Assembly: GCF_020283565.1 (NCBI RefSeq)
Contig: NC_060061.1
Span: forward strand, 15,041,362 to 15,105,361
From: Trifolium pratense
Lineage: Eukaryota > Streptophyta > Magnoliopsida > Fabales > Fabaceae
DNA: 64,000 bases
Reading direction: 5' to 3'
In this document: piece by piece, positions 47,732-58,953 of the stretch
How the letters are laid out: each line of letters opens with the position of its first letter
Position numbering within the stretch: the stretch's first letter is position 1
Notes under the pieces: model-generated
The model's input: only the letters and a program-made list of their open reading frames with translations
The model's database searches: none
Told to the model about the DNA's origin: nothing
Made by a program: the position numbers and the translations under genes

Positions 47732-50551
47732 ATGGCTTCTTCATGGTTTCTCAAACTGGTTTTCAAATGCCTTCATCACTTAGCATGGTATTCAAATGCA
47801 TATCCCTCCTTTACTTGCTTCACCCTTTCTCATTTTTATTATCACTTTTTTGTTAAATAAATAAAAAGTCACTTATATTTTCTCACATGTATAAAGTAGT
47901 AAAAATGCTTTTTCTTATTGATCCTTTTGGCCTCAGTTTCAATGCAAAGCTAATCAACAATACCCTTCTTTTATTTCCATCATTTTTCTAGGCTTCTTCT
48001 TGCTCTGGTGTATCCTATGTAAGTTCTTGCTCTCTGGATTTTTGGTGCATTGAAAAAGTTGCTACCTTTTGTTTTATGTGATTATGGTTTTCGTACAGGT
48101 GTGCTTCCGTACACGCAATCGAGACTGATTCCTATGAAGAAACTAAGCATTTGATCTCATATTGGATACTTCTTTCATTAATTTACCTCTTTGAGTATGC
48201 TTTTATGAGCCTTCTTCCATGGTAAATTTCTTTTCCCTCAAATATGGAAACATAATTGTTTTTACAACTAGTATAGTACATTAGTACATAACAATAAGTT
48301 TAGTATATTTGACAATGAGTTTGGCGAAATTATGGTAGCAACATTTGTTCAATCATTCACCTAAGCCGTATACTGATACATATTCACATAATTTGTGTAC
48401 CGGAGTGTTCACCAAATTTTAATAGAGATTAAGGCATGAAATTGAACTTTTTCTAGGATGTATTTTGCTCATAAGAAGAGAAATGTTGCTAGTTTATTTT
48501 TTTGATACATCAGAAAATAAAAGAAACAAAAACAGAAAGCAAACTAGGCTCGAGGGCGAGCAACACCTGAAGCATCAGCTATCAAAACATTACTAAGCTG
48601 AGGAGGACAACTATGTCAAATCTTTAGGGAGACATCTGAGGTAGCGCCATTCTTGGCAAGCCAATCTGCACACTCGTTGCCTTCTCTAAGAGTATGATGG
48701 AAAGCAATAGTCCAATCCATGTTTTGGAATTGTCTAATATTCTTGATGAGAGGAGCATAAAGATGGAGAGGAGAGATATCATGTTCCACCAAACCAATTG
48801 CAATTGTAGAATCTGATTCAATAATCACATTGTTGAAACTTCGGTCCATTGCTAAGCAAAAACCGTTGTAAATGGCATGAAGCTCGGCTTGTAAGCTAGT
48901 AGCAATCCCAATAAATCCAGAAAATCCGAGTAGCCAATTACCCATACTAGAAATGTTTCAAATTAAATGGTTCCCTTTAGAATTTTTAAAAATCAATTAA
49001 TGGAGTTGATTAACTACATTCCCATGTTTCATATCAGGTTTCACCTTTGGCCGTACATTAAGCTAATGATCGTCTTCTGGCTCATCATGCCTGACTTTGG
49101 ACGAGCTTCTTATGTTTATCATAATCTTATTTGCTCCATGAAACCGCAAATAGTCACATACTGGAGGAATTGTTTTGTAGAGAAAGATAACTTTTTAATG
49201 CATGCAGAGAGATATATGAAAGAGAATGGAACTGAGGCCTTAGAGAAACTCATTGCTAGCAAGGTAACTGCAACTAAAAATTTCCAAATAACTAAAACTC
49301 TAGTAGAATTATATAGCAACTGGTAATAATGAAATGCTAAAGGTAAAGTTTTGATGTTAAGTCAGTTGCGGCGTTACTATAGTTCTAGTTACGATATGAG
49401 TTAATTTTACTTGTCGAAGTTTTATGGTGACACTTATAGTTCTTACTTCTTAATGAAGAAGCATCTTGTGCAGACAAATGGCGAAAGACTCACAACTGAA
49501 CACAAAGTCATCAAAGATTTCGAGACTATTGAGCAAAAAGAAATTCCTGCAACAACGCTAGTAAGGATTCCTTCATAAACTTTAACTCTAGAAGAATTAT
49601 ATAGCAACACAAGAATGTGTATGTCTCTATATCTGTCTGCATTGGCAATTGAATGTTTTAGCTAATTCTTCTTTTATCGCTATTGAAGAACACAATGCAT
49701 AGGCCTGATGCAGAGGTGACAAATGAAATCATAGATAATGATAATAAAGAAATGCTAAAGGTAAATTTCTTATGTTTAGTGTTGTGAAATTAATATAGTT
49801 CTTGTCTAAGTTGTCATACTCGACGAGATTCTAGGTAATTTCGTTTTGCCTAGGCGAACTCTGACTCGCAAGAGCTTATTTTGTGCAGACGAATGGAGAA
49901 AGGCTCCAATCAGAGAACAAAGACATCAAAGATTTGGTGGCTATTGAGAAAAAAGAAATTCCTGCAACCAAACAAGTAAGGAGGCTTCATTAATATTCAT
50001 TCAAAATATAATTCTCCCAAGGCTTCATTCATATTCAAATTCCTCCTAAGAGATCATTTGTGAAGTGGTTTAGAATTACAAGTATATATAATTATTTTCT
50101 GGATGTGGTCATGATTTTTGTTTTCATATATTGTTCTTGGTGCTAGAGAACCTATGCTGATATAGTAGCGAGTCAAACGACATCATCAACCATAGTAGAA
50201 ACCAAAGAAATAGCTGGGAGAGACACAGCTGGTGGAGAGCATCCTCAGAGTTCTTCTACACTGAAGGAAGTGCAGAGAGAGTGGACCTGTGCTTTATGTT
50301 TGGTAACATCTTCGAGCGAGAAAGACTTGAATTCCCACCTTAATGGGAGGAGACACAGGAAGGCTTGTGAAGCCGCGGGTTTGAAAGTAGCAAAGAAACT
50401 ACCTGCTACGCAGAAGAACGTCCTGCCAGAACCTTTTAGGATGATTAATTCCAAATTAGTATGTAAAGTGTGTAGTGTTATGCTTTCAAGTGAAGAGTAC
50501 ATGGCCTCTCACATAAAAGGGTGGAAGCACTTGTCTAATATGAAAAGTTGA
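47732..50551 (+). CDS. HVA22-like zinc-finger protein gene F (type 2)
   Basis: Exons 47732-47787, 47992-48018, 48099-48221, 49038-49263, 49474-49560, 49689-49760, 49889-49975, 50147-50551; product about 360 residues. Exons 1-4 encode the HVA22 domain (exon 1 MASSWFLKLVFKCLHHLAW, as in gene B). It has one more charged linker exon than D and G (49474-49560, a duplicate of the 49889 exon). A relic of a finger-tail exon, without its acceptor, is at about 49319-49341 in intron 4. The last exon carries two complete U1-type fingers. Intron 3 holds a LINE fragment. This gene keeps both halves that are split elsewhere: its 5' half matches gene B and its 3' half the orphan segment at 32,098-33,326. No stop or shift seen. 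Confidence 0.85.
48492..48946 (-). mobile_element. 5'-truncated LINE 3' end (RNase H fragment)
   Basis: About 455 bp in intron 3 of gene F, absent from the same intron of gene B. A minus-strand frame (48945-48616, 109 residues) resembles the C-terminal RNase H domain of plant LINEs, with AELHAI, VIIESDSTIAI and ECADWLAKNGA. The N-terminal catalytic aspartate part is missing. The 3' end is T-rich on the plus strand, as expected for a minus-strand insertion. About 16 bp present in gene B are missing here, so insertion went with a small target deletion; no clear target duplication. Confidence 0.8.
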
Positions 50552-51718
50552 TACCATATAGACATTGCTTTCTTGAAAGTTGAAAAGCAAAAAGGTGTGG
50601 CAAGCCTTCTAAACTGTATTAGCTGTACCAAAACATTGCTGATTCTAAAATGGAAAATGCTTAGATTCTTTCCATCTATCTCATGTTTTCTTAATTTTCA
50701 CACCTCAACTTTTAACTAACTTTCTCATACTTTTTTGTTTTATTTTTAAATTCCAACATAATTTCTACTTTATATCAATAGTCTAAATTCTCACAATACT
50801 TCCTCATATATTTTTTATCTACTTGAAAGAATCTTAATCTGATTCAGCAATGGATCCTAATCTCCTAAAATATAAACCCTTTAGTTATTTTAGAAAACAA
50901 GGTAGTCCACATGGACAGACAAAAAGGATTTGGGGGATCAAAAGCAGATAAAAAAACAAAAGGAAAATGCACAAAAGAGGAACTATGACATTTTATTCAG
51001 AGGACAAAGTTTTTAAAACAGAAAAAAAAATATACACATTAATTAATAATTTTTTTTTTTGTCAAGTAGGCTAGTGCTAGAAATTATCTTTAAAGGTCAG
51101 AGTTTGAACCATCGGATTTCCCACTTTTTTATCATAAAAGTTGAATTTTTAGCCAATAAAGCAACATTCATAAGTAATATTGAAAGCTACAGCATCAAAT
51201 AAATAATGAAAATTACGAAATAGTAGCTATGCAATTGTTTATAAAATAAATAGTTATTTGATTCGATAAATATAATAAAATTAATGCATAAAATGGTTTA
51301 AAATATAAATAATATATAAAATTAAAAGAAAAAATTGGTGGATCAAATAAAACTTGGCACCTATCATCATCACAATTTTTTCACAGTCCAATTCAGTCTC
51401 TTACAAAAAATAAAAATTCAAATTAATCCCCTAATTGTGTCAAACAAAAAAAAAATTAATCCCCTAACAGAAACTAATATATACTCGATATAAAAAAAAT
51501 GTTAAAGATTAATTTGAGTTTTATCTTTGTCGCGCTAAATTGGGCCGTCAACCAGACAGTAACCATTTGAGCCCAATGTATTAGGAGAGAGGAGTAATAA
51601 ATACATGTGTAGCTTCATTTTCCCATGTTCCATCCCCACCAACAATCACTTTACTTGTTCATCTTCAAGGAGACTGACATTCCCCTTCATCGTTTCTTCT
51701 TCCTAGCTAGTCAGGGAT
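50552..51718. other. Region between F and G
   Basis: No gene. Near-identical to 33,327-34,494 including the SINE-like stretch (about 51,055-51,125). The last part is the likely promoter and leader of gene G. Confidence 0.6.
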
Positions 51719-53495
51719 ATGGCTTCTTTGTGGTTTCTCAACTTCCTTTTCAAATGCTTTCATCACTTCGCATGGTATTCAAATGCAACACATCCCTACT
51801 TTGTTTGCTTCATTAATATTTTCACATATATCTTCACATTATTGGCCTTTTACCCTTCTTTTATTTCCTTCATTTTTTTTTCAGGCTTGTTGTTGCTCTG
51901 TTGTATCCTATGTAAGTTCTTGAAATAATCTTTATCTTGAAATAATCTTTATGGTTGACAAGATTTTGTTTTGTATTTTTATTTAATGTGATTATGGTTT
52001 TTGGTTAGGTGTGCTTCCATAAAAGCAATTGAGACTGATTCCTATGAAGAAACTAAGCATTTGATCTCATATTGGATACTTCTTTCATTAATTTACCTCT
52101 TTGATTATGCTTTAATGAGCCTTATTCCATGGTAAATTTCTTTCTTTGCCCTCAAATATGGAAACAGTCTTCTTTTTACAACAATAAGTATAATGATTTT
52201 GTTGAACTTCAATTCTACCTTTTGTTAAACCAAGTTTTGTTTTTTAACTGTGTTTGCATTCTTGATTTAATTAAGATTCATCAATGCACTTTTAATATGT
52301 CAAATATTTTAATAGAGACTAGTAGGGCAGGAAAGAAATGTTGCTATATATTCGATGTTTCATCGACTACTTCATTCATCATCATTCCCATGTTTCATGT
52401 CAGGTTTCACCTTTGGCCGTACATTAAGCTAATGATCGTCTTCTGGCTCATCAGACCTGACTTTCGACGAGCTTCTTATGTTTATAATAACCTTATGCGC
52501 ATCATGAAACCACAAATAGTCACATGCTGGAGGAAGTGTTTTGTAGAGAAAGATAACTTTTTAATGAATGCAGAGAGATATATGAAAGAGAACGGAACTG
52601 AGGCCTTAGAGAAACTCATTGCTAGTAAGGTAAATTATATCTAAAAATGTTCATCTAGTAGAATTCTATGTGCATGTGATATGTGTTTATATCTGCATTG
52701 ACAATTGAAAATTTTAGCTAATTCTTATTTTTATCCCTATTGAAGAACACAATGTGTAGGCCTGATGCAGACGTGTCGAATGAAATCAAAGCTGTTGAGA
52801 TGCTAAAGGTAAAGTTTTGATGTTATGAGTCAATTCTACCTGTCTCATGGTGACATATTTAGAATACTTAATGAAGAAGCTTTCTTGTGCAGACAAATGG
52901 GGAAAGATTCCAAACAGAACACAAAGACATCAAAGATTTGGAGGCTATTGTGAAAAGAGAAATTCCTGCAACCAAGCAAGTAAGACTACATACATATATT
53001 CACTCAATAAAAGGTTTTGGCTTACAACTATATATAAATTCTGTGGAAGGGATCATGATTTTTGTTGCCATATATTGTTGCTGGTGCTAGATGACCTATG
53101 CTAATATTGAGGCAAGTCGAAAGGTATCATCAGCCATAGTAGAAACCAAAGGAATAATGGGAAGAGACCCAGCTGGTGGAGAGATTCCTCGGAGTTCTAC
53201 ACAGAAAGATGTGCAGAAAGAGTGGACTTGTGCTTTGTGTTTGGTAAAAACATCGAGCGAGATAACCTTGAATTCCCACCTCAATGGGAGGAGACACAGG
53301 GAAGCTTGTGAAGCAGCATCCGCAACTTTGAAAGCAAAGAAGCAACCTGCTTCGCAAAAGAACGTCCTGCCAGAACCTTTTAGGATGATTAATTCCAAAT
53401 TAATATGTAGAGTTTGTAATGTTATGCTTCCAAGTGAGGAGTGCATGGCCTCTCACATAAAAGGGGTGAAGCACTTGTCTAATATGAAAAGTTGA
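51719..53495 (+). CDS. HVA22-like zinc-finger protein gene G (type 3)
   Basis: Exons 51719-51774, 51885-51911, 52009-52131, 52404-52629, 52746-52808, 52893-52979, 53091-53495. Product 328 residues, the same layout as gene D: TB2/DP1/HVA22 domain from exons 1-4, charged linker exons 5-6, then two U1-type fingers in exon 7 (WTCALCLV; CRVCNVML, with R where D has K). Exon 1 starts MASLWFLNFLFKCFHHFAW. AATAAA at 53652-53657. The downstream spacer matches that of D for about 1.46 kb and then stops, which marks the right edge of the duplicated array. No break is seen. Confidence 0.87.
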
Positions 53496-55007
53496 TTGTT
53501 ACTTTAGAATCATAGCCATGCCACAGGGACATTGCTTGAAAGTTGAAAGTATGTAGAAATCCTTCTTGACAGCATTTGCTGGTTATCCAATCACACTTCT
53601 GGTGCATATATATTGATCCTGATGTTATGTTATGGAACTGTTTTCGTACCAAATAAATTGATTTACAGTAACTCTAGCTTAACATGGTGCCTCCAGCAAT
53701 GATCTCTTCAAAACTTACAATTATGTGGTAGTCAATTTGTGTTGCCGACCGGAATGAATGAAGATGAGTTATCCACTGTACGCTAAGCTGGTTAAAATCT
53801 TTTACTCTAATTTGAAGTTTTTCGATGATAAATTGAAGAAGGATATCGCAGGAGTGGAGGTAGAAATTATGGTTGTCTTGCTGCAGAGTGTATGATCAAG
53901 TTCATAGCCAAATTAAGGGCATATCTGTGAGGAGTGTGGTCTGAGGACAAAATATACCAAAATTTTTATCTTTAGCACACATATCATTGTATCAGATATC
54001 AAATAAAACTTTTGGTACAATGATATTTGATATGGATAATTAATAAGAAAAATGCTACTATATGGTAAGAGAATTCAATTTCGCGAAAACCCCACGAATA
54101 ACTTTTTGGCTACAAATTTTCAATTTCCTTGGATAATGAACCCACATCAACCTTATGCATCCTGTTATGGTGCTTCTACTGGACTATAGACAAAGAACCT
54201 TTCACCCTCTAAGTATAAACAAATTAAAATCAACAAAAGACATTTGATTTTCTTTCTTTCTTTCAGTTACTGGGCCAATGGCTTTGATATTGATGAAGTG
54301 GTGAGGGTGGAATTATGACAGATGAAAAGGAATTTAGCTTGAGGCAAATGTGGTTAGTTGAAAAAATCCTATTAACAATGATTTTTAAAACATAGGTGTT
54401 TATATGGGAATGTTCAGCAATGTTTGCGAATATTCATGAAAGATTCATGAAAGATTGTTTCGCACTATAGTACTTCTCAATTAATAATTGAGGAATTGAT
54501 ACAATGATACATAAGTATCAACGATCAAATTCTCTCTTTATATATATATATCTCTCACTCGTATCAAATATCAAATTCTATATCAAACTTCCTTCGTATC
54601 GTCCCCTCATTGTTGCACGCGTAGCCTACACTTCTCTTCTTGAAATCTCACTGCATATCAACGCATATTCATCGTTTTCCTCTAGTTTTAGTTAGTTAGA
54701 ATTTTTGAATTAACATAAAAACTTATTTATTTGCATAAGCTCAAAAATAAGTGATTCCAAACATTCCCTTAAAGCAATTACTACTATGTCATTGTATTAT
54801 TAAGTTTATCTTCTTAATATTCATAAAGTCTCTTTTTTTTTTAGATTTGGTGTGTTTACTTTGAAGAATCCTATGAGAAAAAAAGAATCATTTAATAAAT
54901 TTTTGAAAGAGAACTAGACAAGAGAGAAAAAGGGTATAACGGGAAGTAAGGTACAAAAGTACAAATAAAAATGGAGGGCCACTTCTGTAAAAACCGGTTA
55001 ACGACTA
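53496..55007. other. Truncated inter-block spacer
   Basis: Matches the first 1.46 kb of spacers 1 and 2 and ends near 54,958 after GGTACAAAA. No gene. The rest, up to 55,007, has no match in the window that I could see. Confidence 0.65.
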
Positions 55008-55070
55008 TTTTTAAAAATCAATTAAATTAATGGAGTTTTTACCTCTTCATCCCCAATGTTTCATATCAGG
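55008..55070 (+). pseudogene. HVA22-like intron 3 end, left part of broken gene H
   Basis: TTAAAAATCAATTAAATTAA... through CCCCAATGTTTCATATCAGG matches the 3' end of intron 3 and the exon 4 acceptor of genes B, F and I. Exon 4 does not follow; the thaumatin gene does. The exon 4 match resumes at 56,414. Confidence 0.65.
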
Positions 55071-55075
55071 GTGGC

Positions 55076-55082
55076 TATAAAA
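55076..55082 (+). promoter_or_regulatory. TATA box of the thaumatin-like gene
   Basis: CTATAAAAAG, 57 bp upstream of the ATG at 55133, only five bases after the HVA22-like intron remnant ends. Confidence 0.65.
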
Positions 55083-55132
55083 AGCAGTGTATTTATTAGG
55101 GTTAGAAAAAGCAACAAACAAGCTGTGCATCT

Positions 55133-55900
55133 ATGGCCTCCTCAATGTTAACACCCTTCCTCACTACTCTCTTTTTCACCACTTTCCTCATTTCACTAAC
55201 ACCAGTACTGAAAGTATCAGCAGCAAAAGTAATATTTTACAACAAATGTACTCACCAAGTGTGGCCAGCAATCCAACCAGGAGCTGGAAAACCCATTCTC
55301 GCCAAAGGTGGCTTTACCCTCCAACCAAACAAAGCCTATTCCCTCCAAGTCCCACCACTCTGGTCAGGACGTTTCTGGGGCCGTCACGGCTGCACTTTCG
55401 ACGCCTCAGGACACGGTCATTGCGCCACTGGTGACTGTGGTGGATCTCTCTTCTGCAATGGCATCGGTGGAACACCACCAGCAACTCTAGCCGAGTTCAC
55501 ATTCGGTAAAGATCTTGATTTCTATGACGTTAGCCTCGTTGACGGTTACAACTTGCCGATTTCCATTACCCCTTTTAAGGGATCTGGAAAATGTAGCTAC
55601 GCTGGATGTGTTAGTGATCTGAACTTGATGTGTCCGGTTGGGTTGCAGGTGAGATCGAGCGATAATAAGCGCGTTGTTGCTTGTAAAAGTGCTTGTTCTG
55701 CTTTCAATTCTCCTAGGTATTGTTGTACTGGTAACTTTGGTAATCCACAGACCTGTAAGCCAACTGCTTATTCCAGGATTTTCAAAACTGCTTGTCCAAA
55801 AGCTTACTCGTATGCCTATGATGACCCTACCAGCATTGCTACTTGCACCAATGCTAGCTACATGATCACTTTCTGCCCTCATCCCCGCCGCCGTGGTTGA
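55133..55900 (+). CDS. Thaumatin-like protein (PR-5 family)
   Basis: 255 residues, one exon. Residues 1 to about 30 form a signal peptide (hydrophobic, ending VSAA), so the product is secreted. The family signature runs G93 to C108 (GHGHCATGDCGGSLFC). The mature part has 16 cysteines, the number that makes eight disulfides in full-size thaumatin-like proteins. The acidic-cleft residues can be assigned to R74, E121, D132, D137 and D230 or D231. One N-glycosylation site, N240. PR-5 proteins are defence and stress proteins acting in the apoplast; some bind glucans or disturb fungal membranes, but activity cannot be read from sequence. The C-terminus PHPRRRG is short, with no clear vacuolar extension. 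A TATA box is 57 bp upstream. The gene sits between two parts of a broken HVA22-like gene and shares nothing else with the array. Confidence 0.95.
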   Translation: MASSMLTPFLTTLFFTTFLISLTPVLKVSAAKVIFYNKCTHQVWPAIQPGAGKPILAKGGFTLQPNKAYSLQVPPLWSGRFWGRHGCTFDASGHGHCATGDCGGSLFCNGIGGTPPATLAEFTFGKDLDFYDVSLVDGYNLPISITPFKGSGKCSYAGCVSDLNLMCPVGLQVRSSDNKRVVACKSACSAFNSPRYCCTGNFGNPQTCKPTAYSRIFKTACPKAYSYAYDDPTSIATCTNASYMITFCPHPRRRG

Positions 55901-56260
55901 TCTCTTATGTTGTTGATGGATACTAGTAATAGTAGTAGTAGTTTACAAGTTTGGGACTAGTCTACTAGGTCTCTTTTAATGTAATAGTAGTATATAGCAA
56001 CCAGTATTGTTATTATGGTTGGTTAAGTTTAATTAATGTGGTCCTAAATGTATCCATTCAACTAGAGATGTGGCAGATTTAATGGGTTTTTTAATGATAA
56101 GATTCTGGATTTTGTTCTGTTTTGATGTATAGAATAGATTTTGGATGGTGTTATGATTGATTCTACTATTAAATGTGTCACACATTTATAGATCTTAACC
56201 ATCCCTACTTAATTCAACAATTAAGATTGTTTAATTAAAGATGATTCAGTGTGCAAAACA
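55901..56260. other. 3' flank of the thaumatin-like gene
   Basis: AT-rich, no gene. Several GTAGTA repeats near 55,930-55,990 and TTAATGTAATAG that could serve in 3' end formation. It ends in the A-rich AAAACAAAAAAG. Confidence 0.5.
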
Positions 56261-56268
56261 AAAAAGTT

Positions 56269-56400
56269 ATGCGCAGTTACCATTCATATTTTGGTCTTGG
56301 GTTCAATCTCTGGCCGATGTGTATGGATTTCAGTTACCTTAACGGGATTAGTCTCTGCAGTTATGCGCAAAGGATAACCTATGGTTTACCCAAAAAAAAA
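56269..56400 (+). mobile_element. tRNA-derived SINE
   Basis: A B-box-like TTGGGTTCAATCTCTGG, a body ending GGTTTACCC and an A10 tail. It is bounded by AAAAAAGTT on the left and the same string after the tail, a plausible target duplication. Confidence 0.6.
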
Positions 56401-56401
56401 A

Positions 56402-57172
56402 GTTTCATATAAGGTTTCAGCTCTGATGTACATTATAAGCTAATGTTCATCTTCTGGCTCACAATACCGGACTTTGGACGAGGTTCTTATGTTTATAGTA
56501 ACCTTATTCGCTCCATGAAATTGCTCTGGAGGAAGTGTTTTGTTGAGAAAGATAGCCTTTTAATGCATGAAGAGATATATAAAAGATAATGGAACTGAAG
56601 CCTTAGAGAAATTCATTGCTAGCAAGGAACTAATTTTACAGCTAAATGACCAAATACTTAAACTCTAGAACAATGATATAGGGAAGCATGTTTGTGTATG
56701 TGATATGTTTGTATATCTGCTTCTGCAATTGGAAATTTTAGCTAATTCTTCTTTTATCTAATGGAAGAACACAATGTGTAGGCCTGATGTTGAAGCTACA
56801 GATGAAATCATAGATACTGATAATAAAACATGCCTAAGGTAAAGTTTTGATGTTAGGTGTTGTGAAATTAATATAATTCTTGTCTAAGTTGTCAATCTCG
56901 AGATTCTAGTTAAATTATCTGGTTTGCAACTCGGATTGTAAACTTGAATTGCAGAGAGTTTGCTAAATTTTAAAATTAATAATTAAAATGTACATGGTAC
57001 GATCGACATATATAACTCTTCTTGTGTAAGTCAATTCTACCTGTCTCTGTCTCATGGTGACATTTATTTAGTTTGATGAGGGAATTTCTTGTGCAGACAA
57101 ATGGGGAAAGGCTCCAAACAGAACACAAAGACATCAAAGATTTGAAGACTAATGAGAAGAAAGAAATTTCTT
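56402..57172 (+). pseudogene. HVA22-like pseudogene H (exons 4-6)
   Basis: Exon 4 56414-56626, exon 5 56768-56838, exon 6 57097 to about 57172. Exon 4 has a lost base (CTCTGATG where gene I has CTCTGGATG) and an added AT, and further indels, so the frame is broken; its donor is GA instead of GT. Exon 6 runs into TGA and no finger exon follows. Exons 1-3 are absent; the intron 3 end lies at 55,008-55,070 on the other side of the thaumatin gene. Confidence 0.8.
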
Positions 57173-58328
57173 GATTCATATTCAGTCAAAAATAGAAACG
57201 TAAACTCTAAAAACTCGAAAAGTTTGTCTCGTATTAAAATTAACATATATAATATATACTTTAACTTGTTTAATTTAGAAATTTAAATGTTTTGATTATT
57301 AATTAGAGAAAATATGACAATTAATATTTTATTAATTTTAAATTAAAAATAAATTTTAAATATTAGATTATTCACACTTATTTGATTTTCTCTCGTTCTC
57401 GTTAGTTAAATATGACTATAGTCATGCATTTTAATAACAAATAACACAACAACTATGTCCATCAATATATTTTTTAAAGAAATAATATCTCTATCGTTTT
57501 TTCACGTATTATTAAATATAACTATTTGAATCATGCATTTCATGTGAGATTGAATATTATATATCATTTAAAGACAAAGTGATTGTATAATCATTATTGT
57601 TTTATTTTTACGAAACCCCTATTATATTATGTATCTTTTTTTATGTATCTTAAAAAAAATTATCTATTGCTTATCAAATAACATTATATCTAAATGCCAC
57701 AAATATATTTAATTGTCCATAAATCTTAGCTCAACTGACAGAGATATCGAAATTGCTAGGTGGAGGTCATTTCGTCTATCTAAAAAATATATTGTATTTA
57801 AATAATCGTATAAAAATTGCAATATTATATTATTTTATCAAAATATAATTACTTTTTTTTTTGTTTCTCACTTGTTTTCATCTATTCTTTTTGTATTTTT
57901 TTCTCGCACACATGCATAAAAACATGTCTAACTCTTAATACTACTCCCTCTGTTTCTCCGTCCCATTTTATAAGCAAAAATTCGTTTTTTAGGATCAGTG
58001 AATAATTGATGTATTTGGTCTATAATTTAGACCAGATAATCGATTATCCAACTTACCCAACCATGAATTTTTGCATATAAAAAAAAATAGAGAGGGTATA
58101 TTATTATTTAAAAAAAATATATTGTATTTATTACTAATATGATAAAATTGGACTTTTGAATTTTCGAAAAGAAAAAAAATTGAACTTTTGAATTGACTTT
58201 AAAAAAATTAAGTTTTTGAATCGATAGGTGAAAACATGCGAGTTTAAATGATTTTATAGGGAGTTAAAACATGCTAAAGTCTCAAATGACTTATGGTGAC
58301 ATTTACATTTAGAATAATTGATGAAGCT
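57173..58328. other. AT-rich non-coding stretch
   Basis: No gene. One possible SINE head near 57,718-57,790 (A-box-like TTAGCTCAACTGACAGAG). Otherwise low-complexity AT. Confidence 0.45.
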
Positions 58329-58385
58329 CGGATAAATGCTCCAAACAGAACACAGTGACATCAATGATGATTTGAAGGCTAGAGC
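58329..58385 (+). pseudogene. Isolated remnant of HVA22-like linker exon 6
   Basis: GATAAATGCTCCAAACAGAA and ACATCAATGATG match exon 6 of the array with changes, preceded by the typical TTATGGTGACATTTA intron sequence. No other exon adjoins. It shows the array once reached further right. Confidence 0.6.
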
Positions 58386-58593
58386 GTCATCAGAAGACAC
58401 CATCAGAGTTTGGAAGGGATGGTTCAACAAAACTAAATAACAAACTAGTAGTATTAAAATTAAATTAATGTCGCTGAATGGATAGGGCTGGTTCAAGTCA
58501 AACTCATTCCTCAAAATCGGCATGATTAGAGTTTGGATTATATTCTGTGTGTGGGTAACTAGAGTGTAAAAAATGACCCGAGCTAATGGGTCG

Positions 58594-58948
58594 TGTAAGT
58601 GTATATAGTTTACTTGTATTAACTATAGTTAAGAATAACTTAAGCCTAATGTAAAGGTGTGTTAAGTCTAATAGATAAGACTAACCACATTTGGGCGTCT
58701 CACTCCCATCACTTTGTTGGCTTGACTGACAGCCCGCCCCTATCGCTAATCAGAGAGAGGCAGAGATTCTTCTCTTCCATAATCATGGGAAAGCAGGAGC
58801 TGAGGAACTTTAGAAGGGATCATAAATTAGTGTATAAGAGTGACTCACTCTCAATTGTAACCACTCAATGAAACTGAAATAAACAATGAGAAAGTTTATT
58901 ACATTACAATTCTGTTAAAACTCTCTCTTCTCTTTACCTTCTCTAACA
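58594..58948. repeat. Solo LTR, probably Copia type
   Basis: 355 bp beginning TGTAAGTG and ending CTCTCTAACA-like (TTCTCTAACA), with a perfect 5-bp target duplication GGTCG (58589-58593, 58949-58953). No internal domain or second LTR is nearby, so it is a recombined solo LTR. Copia is inferred from its short length and its end. Confidence 0.7.
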
Positions 58949-58953
58949 GGTCG

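Noticed and set aside
55487..55882. Minus-strand frame of 131 codons opposite the thaumatin gene
   Set aside because: The plus strand has a complete signal peptide, 16 cysteines and the family signature; the opposite frame is a shadow.
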